A DNA stretch of 64,000 nt from Thermobacillus sp. ZCTH02-B1 (lineage in GTDB: Bacteria > Bacillota > Bacilli > Paenibacillales > Paenibacillaceae), in the NCBI RefSeq assembly GCF_002159085.1, contig NZ_LZRU01000030.1:62001-126000 (forward strand). Reading direction: 5' to 3'. Positions 8,308 through 18,094 of the stretch are shown piece by piece (the first letter of the stretch is position 1; every line of letters begins with the position of its first letter). Made by a program: the position numbers and the translations under genes. Under the pieces are notes generated by a model. The model ran no database searches and was not told where the DNA came from. It worked only from the letters and a program-made list of their open reading frames with translations.

Positions 8308-9168
8308 TCACCGGAAACCAAGGATTGCCGGCGATCCGATGATCACCATCAGCACGAAAAAAATGAGCGTGAGCGGCAGCGACAGCTTCGAAACCGCTTC
8401 CTCTCCCCTGATCCTGGCGAGGCTCTTGCGCTTCTCCCACAGGCTGAACGACAGCTCCCTAAGCGCGTGGACGAAATCGGATCCGCCCTTCCGGTACTGG
8501 AGCAGCAGGGCCGAAGTCAGGACGGACGCCTCCTGGACACCGAGCCGCCGGGCGAACCCGTCCATCGCGATCTGGAACGGTTCGCCGTTCCGGACCGCGT
8601 GCATCGCCCGCTTCAGTTCCCGATACAGCGGATGACCGTCCGCGCCTTCCGTGGCACACCGATGCAGCGCGTTCTGCAGCGATTCGCCGGCACCGACGAG
8701 CAGCATCAGCACGGAGAGCAGCTCCGGCAGTTCCCGCAGCACGGCCCGGCGTCGCTCCTCGACCCGCTGCCTGAGCGCCCGGACGCGCGACACCGGCAGG
8801 AGCAATGCCGCGAGCAGCCCGACCGGCAACACTTCCGCCGTGCCGGAGGCGAGCGCCAGCACCGCCGTCAGACCGGCCGCCGCCATGCCCGATCCGACCG
8901 CGTGCGCGAGATACCGACGCGATTCCGCGGGCGCCGGCGGCCTGTCCGCCAGCCGCTGCAGGTCGGCATGCACGGACGCCAGCAGCGTCTGGACCGGGGC
9001 GAACCGGCCGGCCCAACCGATCAGGAACCGGTCGGCCGGTTCGGCGAGCAACAGTTCCCGCCAGTCCGCCGGACGTCCGCTCCGCCGCGCCTTCCGCAAA
9101 GCCGGCATCAGCGCTCCCGCCGTAACGGACAGCCAGCCTCCGGCGATGAGCATCGCCAGGAAGAACAC
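8308..9168 (-). CDS. tadC: TadC-like type II/IV secretion inner-membrane platform protein
   Basis: A 286-residue GspF/TadC-type protein. It has an N-terminal hydrophobic segment, a pair of membrane helices in the middle (AVGSGMAAAGLTAVLALA and LPVGLLAALLLPVS), a T2SSF-type cytoplasmic core (LRELPELLSVLMLLVGAGESLQNAL ... GGSDFVHALRELSFSLWEKRKSLARIRGEEAVSKL) and a C-terminal helix (LPLTLIFFVLMVIIGSPAIL). With TadB it forms the platform on which the CpaF ATPase acts. It starts 16 bp after tadB ends. Length and topology match TadC of Gram-positive Tad loci. Confidence 0.88.
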   Translation of the reverse strand: MFFLAMLIAGGWLSVTAGALMPALRKARRSGRPADWRELLLAEPADRFLIGWAGRFAPVQTLLASVHADLQRLADRPPAPAESRRYLAHAVGSGMAAAGLTAVLALASGTAEVLPVGLLAALLLPVSRVRALRQRVEERRRAVLRELPELLSVLMLLVGAGESLQNALHRCATEGADGHPLYRELKRAMHAVRNGEPFQIAMDGFARRLGVQEASVLTSALLLQYRKGGSDFVHALRELSFSLWEKRKSLARIRGEEAVSKLSLPLTLIFFVLMVIIGSPAILGFR

Positions 9169-9184
9169 GTTCCCCTCACCTCCT

Positions 9185-10001
9185 TCACACGTCGATCGAC
9201 ATGATCTTGCGGATGAGCCAGGCGCAGCCCGCCAGCGCCGCGAGGCCGCCGGTCAGGATCAGGTACCCCGCGGCGCTGCCGTAGAGCGGCGCCATGTATT
9301 CCGGCGCCATCGCGGTCAGCATGAGGACGAACGCGAACGGGGCGGCCATCATGAGCCGGGACTCGAAGCGTTTGCCGGCGGTCATGACCGCGATCTCCCG
9401 CTCGACCTCCATCTTCTCCCCGAGCAGCGCGGCGGAGCTGCGGACGATGGCGGCCATGTCACCGCCCGTCCGCTTCGCGACGGCGATCACGTCGGCGAGG
9501 CGGGCGGCCTCCCCCAGCCGCGCGCGGGACGCGAACCGGCGGAGCCCGTCCTCCGGCCGCTCCCCGTTGACGAGGCCGATCCGGATCAACTCGAATTCGC
9601 GCCGGATCGGGGTCTTCGGGTCCGGGTACAGAACCTTCAATTCGTCCGGCACCGACAGCAGCGCGTTCTCGACGGAACGGCCGGCCGAGAGCGACGTGAC
9701 GAGACAGTGCAGCGCCTCCTTGAACTGCTCCCGCAGCAACCGGCGCCGCCGGTTCTCGAGCTCCCGCTCGACCGCGGCCGGGGCGAACAGGCCGAGCGGC
9801 GCGAACAGCAGCCCGGCCCAGAGGGACTGATAGTACAGTCCCGCCAGCAGGCCGACCGCCGCCATGCCGGCGGCCGCGGCGGCGGCCTTCGGCCATCCCG
9901 TCAGCCGGACCGCCGTCACCGGACGCTCTTCGCTCTTCTTCCCGCGGGAACCGGGCCGCTTCCGTTCCCGCAGCGCTTCGGGATTGGCCGGCCGTGCGGC
10001 G

Positions 10002-10009
<8 letters not shown>
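9185..10009 (-). CDS. tadB: TadB-like inner-membrane platform protein
   Basis: A 274-residue T2SSF-family protein. Two membrane helices come early (WPKAAAAAAGMAAVGLLAGL and SLWAGLLFAPLGLFAPAAV), then the cytoplasmic T2SSF core with LREQFKEALHCLVTSLSAGRSVENAL and AKRTGGDMAAIVRSSAALLGEKMEVEREI, then two C-terminal helices. The start overlaps the cpaF stop within ATGCGTAA, with AGGAGG nine bases upstream, so translation is probably coupled. It is the partner of TadC in the assembly platform. Confidence 0.9.
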
Positions 10010-11315
<1,306 letters not shown>

Positions 11316-12452
11316 CCGGCATCCCTCCTTCCGGCCTCCATCCGGCGGCGGCGAGGAGAGCGAGGCATGCGGCCTGCAGTTCGGGCGATCCGGCCGCCTC
11401 TTCCGGCCGACCGGCGCCGCGCAGCCGCGGCACTTCCGGAATCCCGGCAACCAAGCGAAGCCCGGCCGCGCCCCGGGCTGAACCGCTCCGGCCGGCATGG
11501 GCCGCCACCATACGGATGCGCGGTTCAATCTCCGCCATCCGCTTCGGTTCCCGGCGCCGGAAAAATTCGAGCGCCGCCTCGGATTTGCCCCGGCCGGACG
11601 GGTGATCCGGCACGAGCCAGAAAATCGCATCGGAACGGGCGAATGCCTCGAGATGGGCCGCGGTCGGCGCCGACCCGAGATCGACGACGACCACGCCGTA
11701 GTCCCGGCAGCCCGCCACGGTCCGGATCAGTCCGTCCGCCGCTTCCGGGCCGAGGTCCAGCTTCTCCTCCGGCGGACAACCGCCGGGGAACCGGTCGATG
11801 CCCAGCGCCGCGTCATGCTTCCGCACCCGCCCGAACACGGCCGCCGCTTCCTCCGGTCGCGCCTGCAGGGTGTACAACAGCTCCGGCAGGCCGCCTGCCG
11901 GTTCCGCTTTGCCGCCTGCAATGCCGCCGAACGGATCGAGATCGAGATAGAACGCGCCCGCGCCCGACTTCGCCGCAAGATGCGCCATGCAGAGCGCCGT
12001 CGTCGTCACGCCGCTGCCGCCCGACGGCGAATAAACCGCCGCGACCAGCGGCCCCGTTTCGCCGGCCGGGGCGCGCGGCAGCCCGTGCCCGGCGCGTAGG
12101 GTCTCCAACTGCCGGATCAGATTCGGCACCGGCTGAAACTGCAAGACTTCCGGCAGCCCGGATTCCGGCCCCGCTTCGCCGGTCCGCCTGACCAGCAGCG
12201 CGATCGGAACGCCCGGCCTGAGCCCGGACGCCGCCTCCGCGAACTCCGGCGCGACGAGCAGCAGATCCGCGGGATACCCCGCCTTCAGGTATTGCCGCAG
12301 CGCTTCTTCCGTCGAGAAGCCGGTCACCCGCCAATCGCGGCCGTACGGCGACGACCGCACGTAGTCGGCCAGCCTCCGCACATAGTCCGCCTCCCGCGCC
12401 GCGACGCACAGATGGATCGGCATCATGCCGCCACTTCCCACCTCCGCCAACG

Positions 12453-12507
12453 AAAAAAGCACCGCACGCGGGGACAACACGCCGTTGTCCCGACGCGAAC
12501 GGTGCTT
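12453..12507 (-). terminator. Leader hairpin with T6: attenuator in front of the Tad operon
   Basis: On the minus strand AAGCACCG (12507-12500) pairs with CGGTGCTT (12464-12457); inside it GGGACAAC and GTTGTCCC form a second perfect 8-bp stem around a 5-base loop, with a CGCG step between, and six T follow at 12458-12453. The structure lies between the promoter and the cpaE ribosome binding site, so it would end transcription before the operon unless read through. Confidence 0.7.
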
Positions 12508-12543
12508 CCGTTCGTCCAGACTGATGGAGTTGGTTTGCCATTT

Positions 12544-12573
12544 ATGCTAGCACAACCGTTTTGAGTTTGTCAA
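12544..12573 (-). promoter_or_regulatory. SigA-type promoter of the Tad operon
   Basis: TTGACA (minus strand, 12573-12568), an 18-base spacer and TAGCAT (12549-12544). The predicted start of transcription near 12537 gives a leader of about 110 bases that contains the hairpin terminator. Confidence 0.6.
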
Positions 12574-12661
12574 TTCTTTCCTTCCATCACAACCGCCGTT
12601 TCCGATTCCGCCAGCCCGGGCGCCAGATTCGCTGAGGCACGCATTCACTTGGTTAAAAAGA

Positions 12662-13129
12662 TCAGGTCTCCACTTTTTCCAACATGATCATATCCATGGC
12701 CCTGATTCCATTCTCCCAAATTTCGGACGGATAATCCAGGAAAAAATCTTTCCTGATTGCAAACATTCTGAATCCAAGCTTCTGGTAAAAAGCAAGATTG
12801 CCAATACTTGAATTCGCCGTTCCCACAATAAAACGCTTGAACCCTTTTTCCCTGTAAATTTGCATCGCCTTTGTAACCAATAATTTTCCAAGTCCTTTCC
12901 CCCGATGCTCCGGGGTGATGGCAACATTTTTCATTTCCACCGTACCATCATTCCATGCAAGCATCACGATAACGCCAACCGTTTCGGAGGATGCATCAAC
13001 GAGATAATACAGATCCCCCTTCCCCAGGTATTTTCGGATCATTTCCTCTGACTCGTCGGCAAGCAGCAGCAGCGGCACAAATCGCTGCTTTTCCTGCTCA
13101 TCCTTGGCCTGCAGCAGACGGTAATTCAC
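12662..13129 (-). CDS. GNAT-family N-acetyltransferase, AT-rich
   Basis: A 155-residue acetyltransferase. The acetyl-CoA site is seen as KNVAITPEHRGKGLGKLLVTKAM (Q/RxxGxG/A as HRGKGLG) near residues 69-89, and the C-terminal motif B as NLAFYQKLGFRM. The substrate cannot be told. Start is GTG with AAGGGGG seven bases upstream. Its codon use is clearly more AT-rich than the genes on both sides (AAA, ATT, TTT frequent), which suggests recent acquisition. It follows the DUF2461 gene by 30 bp on the same strand and may be co-transcribed with it. No clear terminator is seen in the 90 bp after its stop. Confidence 0.88.
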   Translation of the reverse strand: MNYRLLQAKDEQEKQRFVPLLLLADESEEMIRKYLGKGDLYYLVDASSETVGVIVMLAWNDGTVEMKNVAITPEHRGKGLGKLLVTKAMQIYREKGFKRFIVGTANSSIGNLAFYQKLGFRMFAIRKDFFLDYPSEIWENGIRAMDMIMLEKVET

Positions 13130-13159
13130 TTAACATCCCCCTTGAAAGATGCACTCCTG

Positions 13160-13849
13160 TCAGCCGGCCCGCATCCTCAGCTTCCAGAACGCATGGTACA
13201 GATCGCCGAGCATCGTGAAACCGGCCGCCAGCTCGTCCGCGAGCTTCGGCGAGAACAGCAGTTCGTCGATTTCCCGGTTGCAGGCAAGGTAGATGTTCTT
13301 GCGCTGGTACCACTCGAGGACGGATGCGGGCTTGTCCGGGTCGAGCACCCGCTTGTAGCACTCGCCTTCGATGGCGAACGTCTTCTGCCGTCCGTAGAAC
13401 GCCGTCACGCGGCGGAAATCGTCCGGCTCCTCGTCGATCCATTCGCGCAGCTTGTCCATCGTATCCTTCGACGCGGAGTAGAACCCCATCCCGTACCGAT
13501 ATCCGTCCGTCCGGAGCTCGAAGAAGAACGCGGGCGCGTCCGTCCATTCCCCCGCACGGCGCTTGAACGTAATCCACATCGCGTCGCGGAACGGCGATTT
13601 GTCCCGCGAAAAGCGCGTGTCGCGGTGAATGCGGGAGATCGTCTTGCCCACGGCGGGCCGCGTCTCGAACTCCGGATCGATCGTCAGCATCACGCCGCTC
13701 AGGTCCGCGACGAGATCGCGCATCGGCTCGAGCAACTCCCGCTCGTAGACCGGCCGGTTCCGCTCGAACCATTCCTTCGCATTGTTCTCCCTCAAGTCGC
13801 GCAGAAATTGAATCGTCCGTTCGGTGAAACCGCGAAAAGCCCCCATCAT
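13160..13849 (-). CDS. DUF2461-family protein
   Basis: A 229-residue soluble protein. FTERTIQFLRDLRENNAKEWFERNR at the N-terminus, then a middle block with GKTISRIHRDTRFSRDKSPFRD and a later YRYGMGFY and EWYQRKNIYLAC stretch are the hallmarks I remember for DUF2461 (TIGR02453). The family function is unknown; the conserved Arg/His/Lys pattern suggests a binding role only. The ATG ATG start is behind GGGAGGAAGC. A good promoter lies 100 bp upstream. Confidence 0.85.
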   Translation of the reverse strand: MMGAFRGFTERTIQFLRDLRENNAKEWFERNRPVYERELLEPMRDLVADLSGVMLTIDPEFETRPAVGKTISRIHRDTRFSRDKSPFRDAMWITFKRRAGEWTDAPAFFFELRTDGYRYGMGFYSASKDTMDKLREWIDEEPDDFRRVTAFYGRQKTFAIEGECYKRVLDPDKPASVLEWYQRKNIYLACNREIDELLFSPKLADELAAGFTMLGDLYHAFWKLRMRAG

Positions 13850-13953
13850 GCTTCCTCCCCGTCATCAGGATCGGGCCCTCTTGTCACGATGCCCGACCGC
13901 AATCCGGTTCGCCTCCGAAACACGAACATATGATCGCATTCCGTATGCATCCA

Positions 13954-13982
13954 AATATATCCGATGTAATCTTTTTCATCAA
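13954..13982 (-). promoter_or_regulatory. SigA-type promoter upstream of the DUF2461 gene
   Basis: TTGATG (minus strand, 13982-13977), a 17-base spacer and TATATT (13959-13954). It lies just after the terminator of the upstream small spore gene, so DUF2461 and the GNAT gene form their own unit. Confidence 0.55.
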
Positions 13983-14010
13983 GTGTTTATTTTCGGTTTT
14001 CTCCAACATG

Positions 14011-14062
14011 AAAAGCGCCGCCCGTGCGGCCGCCCCAATTCCAGGTCCGCACGAACGGCGCT
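14011..14062 (-). terminator. Terminator after the YjcZ-like gene
   Basis: On the minus strand AGCGCCGTTCGTGCGG pairs, with one mismatch region, with CCGCACGGGCGGCGCT, followed by TTTT. It lies 50 bp after the small sporulation gene. Confidence 0.7.
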
Positions 14063-14112
14063 CGCTCCCGGCATCCGCTTCGCCGGAGGGTGTGTCCGCG
14101 GATCTCCGGTCG

Positions 14113-14229
14113 TTACACGAACCAGCCACGAAGCACGATGACCAGCAGGATGAAGAGGACGAGGATCACGCCCGTGCTCGTGTACAGGCCGTGCCCGCAG
14201 TACCCGCCATGCGCGACAGGGTAACCCAT
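14113..14229 (-). CDS. YjcZ/SscA-type small sporulation protein
   Basis: A 38-residue protein. It opens with MGYPVAHGGYCGHG, a Gly/Tyr/His-rich head, then one hydrophobic helix VILVLFILLVIVL and ends RGWFV. This head-plus-helix layout is that of the YjcZ family of Bacillales spore proteins (the SscA coat-assembly factor is one). AAGGAGGTG lies 6 bases upstream of the ATG, a near-perfect ribosome binding site, which supports this short gene. Terminators bound it on both sides, so it is likely a single-gene unit, presumably made in the mother cell (inference). Confidence 0.85.
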   Translation of the reverse strand: MGYPVAHGGYCGHGLYTSTGVILVLFILLVIVLRGWFV

Positions 14230-14301
14230 CCGCTTGCACCTCCTTCCGGTCGGACTGCGTTATCCTATGCACCCGTCCCTCCGGCATTATGGGCAGAACA
14301 A

Positions 14302-14332
14302 CAAAATAGGCAGACGCATCCCGCGCCTGCCG
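14302..14332 (-). terminator. Terminator after the Gly-rich protein gene
   Basis: Minus-strand GGCAG and CTGCC arms around a 13-base loop, with a further GCG/CGC-type pairing inside, followed by TATTTTG. It ends the 14359-14676 gene 27 bp after its stop. Confidence 0.55.
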
Positions 14333-14358
14333 ATTCGCCCGATCCAACCGTCCGGCCG

Positions 14359-14676
14359 TTACCACCAGAACCCGCCGCCGAAGGGCCCGCCAAACGGACC
14401 AAAGCCGCCGTAGAACGGACCGCCAAAGCCACCGTAGAACGGTCCGCCGAAGCCGCCAAACCCGTACAGCGACTCGCCGATCGCCAGCAGATCGAACAGC
14501 GCAAGCGGCAGAATGCCCTTTACCCGCGCCTTCTTGCCGCGCGGCTGCTCAAGCACCAGCCGGTTGCCGCGGATCGCGACCAGCTTGCCGGAGACGACCG
14601 ATCCGTCCTTCCTCAGCGCGTAAATTTTCTTTCCCACCAGCTTCCGCGCCTGATCTCTCGTAACCGCCATGCTCAT
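14359..14676 (-). CDS. Small basic protein with Gly/Phe/Tyr-repeat tail (possible spore coat protein)
   Basis: A 105-residue protein. Residues 1-60 form a basic domain (DQARKLVGKKIYALRKDGSV ... GKLVAIRGNRLVLEQPRGKKARVKG) that could be a small SH3-like/KOW-like beta barrel. A hydrophobic stretch (LPLALFDLLAIGESL) links to a tail made of GFGGPFYGG-type units, ending FGGGFWW. Aromatic-glycine tails of this kind are common in spore coat proteins; this and the YjcZ neighbour suggest a coat role (inference, no family recognised with certainty). AAGGAGG precedes the ATG; an in-frame ATG two codons later is possible. Confidence 0.65.
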   Translation of the reverse strand: MSMAVTRDQARKLVGKKIYALRKDGSVVSGKLVAIRGNRLVLEQPRGKKARVKGILPLALFDLLAIGESLYGFGGFGGPFYGGFGGPFYGGFGPFGGPFGGGFWW

Positions 14677-14768
14677 CCCGCCTCCTTCCCGGATGTCGCG
14701 GCCTCGGCCGCGCTACCACACCGTATGCGGCCGCGGCGGGATGCGCGTGGACAACGGTGTACAAGCAC

Positions 14769-14802
14769 GAAAAATGCGCGCCGGCCCGAAAGCCGGCGCG
14801 CG
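14769..14802 (-). terminator. Terminator of the GH32/ABC operon
   Basis: Minus-strand GCGCGCCGGC and GCCGGCGCGC arms around a short loop, followed by ATTTTT at 14775-14770. It lies 15 bp after the GH32 stop codon. Confidence 0.85.
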
Positions 14803-14816
14803 GCGAACGCACTCCC

Positions 14817-16286
14817 TCATGATGGTCGGCTTGTATCCCGGCCCGGCGGCCGAAAGGCGAAGCTTTCCAGCCGGCGCAGCCTGACGGGCCGCGCGGCCGA
14901 GACCTTCGACACGAATCCTTTGGGCGCATAGGAGGTCAGGGAAAACACCTGTTCGCCGCCGTTGACGAACAATTCCAGCGAGTACAGGTCGACGAACAGT
15001 TCAAGCGCGAGCCCTCCGTCCGTCGAAACATCCAGCCGCCCCGGCTCGCCGTCTTCATAATCGTTCCGAACGGCGATTTGCCCCGCCGCCGCGTCCACTT
15101 CCACCCGGATCGCCCGCCCGTCCTTCTCCTGCAGGCGGAATTCCAGGACATTCCCCTTCAATTCCTCCGCTTCCGCCCTGTCCAGTTCGAGCAGGATGCG
15201 GCCGGAGCCGGACGTAAGCAGCACGGGCGCCCGACCGGGAGCGAGCTCCGCTTCGCCGGAATGAACCGGAGCAAAATACTCCCCGTTCGGCAGGAACGGC
15301 TGCTGCAGCAGCTTCGCGCCTTCAACCCGCAGCCTTCTCGGGATCGTCATCATGCCGTTGAATTCGAAGCCGTCGGGCAGCCCGCCTTGCCGCCAACTCT
15401 GCATCCAGCCGATCAGCAGGCGCTCCCCGCCGGGACCCGCGGTCGTCTGCGGAGCATAGAAGCTCGGTCCCCGGTCCAGCACGCCACGGGCTTCCGGCTC
15501 AAATCTTCCCGTGCCGAAATCCAGCCTGCCGACCGCATAGGCCACATGGTTCTCCACCTGGTCGGCATACTCGGGATCGCACGGCATGACGGAGAAGATC
15601 AGCACGTCCTTGCCGTCCAGATGGAAGAAGTCCGGACATTCCAGCAGCAGGTTCTGCGCTTCCTCCGTCCGGTAGACGGAAGAATGAAAGCGCCAATGGA
15701 CCAGATCCTCCGATCTGAACATCACGATCTCGCCGCGCCGCTGCTCGTTGCGCACCGCGAGCACGCAATAGTAATGGCCGTCCGCTTCCCTCCACACCTT
15801 CGGGTCCCGGAAATCGCACGGCATGTAACGGTCCGGCAGTTCGCGTTCGCCGATGACGGGATTGGCGGGATGCTTCTCGAAATGAATCCCGTCTTCCGAT
15901 ACGGCGAGGCATTGCCGCTGGATGACCCGGCCGTCTTCCCCGGTCACATGCCCGGTATACATCAGATACAGCATGCCGTCCTTCTCGACGGCGCTCCCCG
16001 AGAAGCAGCCGTTCGCATCATACCACCGGTCATTCGCGAGCGCGACCGGCTTGTAATCCCACCGGATGAAATCCTTCGTGGCCGCGTGGCCCCAATGGAT
16101 GTCACGCCAGACCGTGGAATACGGATTGTATTGGTAGAAGAGATGATACTCGCCGTTGTAATGGATGAAGCCGTTCGGATCGTTGATCCATCCGATTTCC
16201 GCCGCGAAGTGATAATGCGGACGGTTGGTGACGCGATGCTTGTTCTCGCGGATATACCGGTTTGCCGCTTCCAGTCTGGACAGCAT
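14817..16286 (-). CDS. Glycoside hydrolase family 32 (sucrose/fructan hydrolase)
   Basis: A 489-residue GH32 enzyme that splits terminal beta-fructofuranosyl bonds. The nucleophile motif WINDPNG is at about residues 33-39, the transition-state motif FRDPKV at about 158, and the acid/base motif LLECPDFF near 214-221; the C-terminal ~150 residues form the beta-sandwich module. There is no signal peptide, so it acts in the cytoplasm on imported sugar. No PTS gene is nearby, so the substrate is probably unphosphorylated sucrose or fructo-oligosaccharide delivered by the adjacent ABC importer (inference), despite similarity to sucrose-6-phosphate hydrolases. It is the last gene of the operon. Confidence 0.92.
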   Translation of the reverse strand: MLSRLEAANRYIRENKHRVTNRPHYHFAAEIGWINDPNGFIHYNGEYHLFYQYNPYSTVWRDIHWGHAATKDFIRWDYKPVALANDRWYDANGCFSGSAVEKDGMLYLMYTGHVTGEDGRVIQRQCLAVSEDGIHFEKHPANPVIGERELPDRYMPCDFRDPKVWREADGHYYCVLAVRNEQRRGEIVMFRSEDLVHWRFHSSVYRTEEAQNLLLECPDFFHLDGKDVLIFSVMPCDPEYADQVENHVAYAVGRLDFGTGRFEPEARGVLDRGPSFYAPQTTAGPGGERLLIGWMQSWRQGGLPDGFEFNGMMTIPRRLRVEGAKLLQQPFLPNGEYFAPVHSGEAELAPGRAPVLLTSGSGRILLELDRAEAEELKGNVLEFRLQEKDGRAIRVEVDAAAGQIAVRNDYEDGEPGRLDVSTDGGLALELFVDLYSLELFVNGGEQVFSLTSYAPKGFVSKVSAARPVRLRRLESFAFRPPGRDTSRPS

Positions 16287-16324
16287 GATTCACCCACTCC
16301 AATTCTGGTCCGGTACGGCGCCGG

Positions 16325-17158
16325 TTATTTGATCCCGGCCCGTATGGCCCCTTCGATGATATATCTTTGAAACACGGCATAGAGCACGATGATGGGAAGG
16401 GTCACGATGGTCAGGGCCGCCATCATGTGGCTGGTGAAAATCTTGTACGTGTCGCTGAAAATCGCGTTGAGCGCCACTTGAACGGGCATGAGATCCGACT
16501 TCGTGATCGCCATGACCGGCCACAGAAAGTCGTTCCAGGAACCGAGAAAGGTCAGGATCCCCACCGTCACGAACATCGGCACGCTGGACGGAACGACGAT
16601 CCGCCAGTAGCTTCCGAACTCCGTCAGGCCGTCCACCTTCGCCGCTTCGATGAGCTCTCCGGGGAAGGACAGGAAGTGCTGCCTGAACAGGAAGATGTTC
16701 ATCACATTGACGAAGAACGGGATCAGATAGCCCGCCAGCGTATTGATCATGCCGAGCTCGTGCACGACCAGATACAGCGGCAGGATGATCGCCTCGATGG
16801 GCACGATCATGAGCGCGATAATGAACAGCAGGATGGCGTTCTTGAACGGAAAATGAAACCGGGCCAGCGCGTACCCCGCCAGCGAGTTGATGGTCAGTCC
16901 CGCGAGCACCGTGACGGACGCGTAGATCAGGCTGTTGAGCACGTTCCGGAACACGTTGTACATGGACAGCAGTTCGCGATAGGATTTCAGGGTCAAATCC
17001 TCAAACCTCGGCACCACGGCATAGATGGTCGAGATGTCGCGGTAGATGACGCTGTCGATCTTGAACGACGACAGAATCATCCACACCATGGGCACGAGAA
17101 ATTGCAGCGCGATCAGCGAAGCCGCAACATAAAATATCGTTCGATTGATGATCTTCAC
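16325..17158 (-). CDS. Carbohydrate ABC transporter permease (MalG-like)
   Basis: A 277-residue permease with six predicted membrane helices. The EAA loop that contacts the ATPase is seen as EAAKVDGLTEFGSYWRIVVPSSVPM. It pairs with the upstream permease, whose stop overlaps its start by 4 bp. No ATPase gene is in the operon, so a shared MsmX-type ATPase is expected, as is common in Firmicutes sugar importers. The GH32 gene follows after 38 bp. Confidence 0.93.
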   Translation of the reverse strand: MKIINRTIFYVAASLIALQFLVPMVWMILSSFKIDSVIYRDISTIYAVVPRFEDLTLKSYRELLSMYNVFRNVLNSLIYASVTVLAGLTINSLAGYALARFHFPFKNAILLFIIALMIVPIEAIILPLYLVVHELGMINTLAGYLIPFFVNVMNIFLFRQHFLSFPGELIEAAKVDGLTEFGSYWRIVVPSSVPMFVTVGILTFLGSWNDFLWPVMAITKSDLMPVQVALNAIFSDTYKIFTSHMMAALTIVTLPIIVLYAVFQRYIIEGAIRAGIK

Positions 17159-18036
17159 GCTTTTTCCTCCCGGAAAAGCTTCTTGATGAGGACCGAGACG
17201 ACGATGAGGAAAATGGTGAATACCACGGTGATCGCGCTGACATATCCGATGTTCCGGTGCCTGTAGCCGTACTCGTAAATGTATTGCAGAATCGTCATCG
17301 TGGAGTAATCCGGTCCGCCGCCCGTCATGACCATGGGCTGGACGATGAGCTTGAACGCCTGGATCGTGGTGGTGATGACGAGAAACATCGTGATCGGCTT
17401 CAGGCCCGGCAGCGTGATGTACCAGAATTTCCTCAGCGGACCGCAGCCGTCGAGCTCCGCCGCCTCGTACTGGCTGGTTTCAATGTTCGAGAGCCCTGCA
17501 AGGAAAATCATCATCTGATATCCGCAGCCCGACCACGCCGAGATGACGACGATCGTGTACATGGCCTGCGACGGGCTGGTCAGGAAGGGCTGGGGCGAGA
17601 GCCCCAGCGCCATCAGAATCTCGTTGATCAGCCCGTTATTGGGATTGAGCAGCGTCGTCCACAAAATGGAAATCACGACCAGCGACAGTACGGCCGGCGA
17701 AAAGTAGGCGGTGCGGAAAAATCCCACTCCCCTGACTTTCCGGTTGACGATCAACGCCAGTCCCAGCGCCATCGACAGCTGGAGGGGAACCACGCACACG
17801 ACGAACTTGACCGTGTTGAAGAACGTTTGGCGGAACAGTTCGTCGGTGAAGATGCGCCGGTAGTTGTCAACCCCGATGAATTCGCGCTCCTGCGGCTTCA
17901 GCAGGTAATAGTCCGTAAAGCTGTAGTTGATCGCCTTGCCGATCGGCACGACGATGAACAGCACGGCCAAGAGCAGCGCCAGCGCCAGGAACGCGTATGC
18001 CGTGACGACCTCCGACCATTTGTATTGCTTGAACAT
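17155..18036 (-). CDS. Carbohydrate ABC transporter permease (MalF-like)
   Basis: A 293-residue permease with six membrane helices, starting MFKQYKWSEVVTAYAFLAL. The EAA loop reads EAAELDGCGPLRKFWYITLPGLKPI. It lies between the binding protein (58 bp upstream) and the second permease (4-bp overlap). Together they form the membrane channel for the imported fructoside (substrate inferred from GH32). Confidence 0.93.
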   Translation of the reverse strand: MFKQYKWSEVVTAYAFLALALLLAVLFIVVPIGKAINYSFTDYYLLKPQEREFIGVDNYRRIFTDELFRQTFFNTVKFVVCVVPLQLSMALGLALIVNRKVRGVGFFRTAYFSPAVLSLVVISILWTTLLNPNNGLINEILMALGLSPQPFLTSPSQAMYTIVVISAWSGCGYQMMIFLAGLSNIETSQYEAAELDGCGPLRKFWYITLPGLKPITMFLVITTTIQAFKLIVQPMVMTGGGPDYSTMTILQYIYEYGYRHRNIGYVSAITVVFTIFLIVVSVLIKKLFREEKA

Positions 18037-18094
18037 GCGGCTTTCCCACCCCCGTCAAAGATAGTGGCGAGGATGGAACCTCGCCAGCTACGGG

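Noticed and set aside
12507..12541. c-di-GMP-I (GEMM) riboswitch in front of the Tad operon
   Set aside because: GGCAAACC and GGACGAA occur in the right order, but the GCAAAGCC block and the second helix are missing and only ~30 bases lie before the terminator stem.
11813..12541. 242-residue ORF starting right at the Tad promoter
   Set aside because: Its ATG lies upstream of the predicted transcript start, it runs through the terminator hairpin and overlaps cpaE in another frame.
14817..16286. Sucrose-6-phosphate hydrolase of a PTS system
   Set aside because: The sequence would fit, but the operon has an ABC importer and no PTS gene, so an unphosphorylated substrate is more likely.
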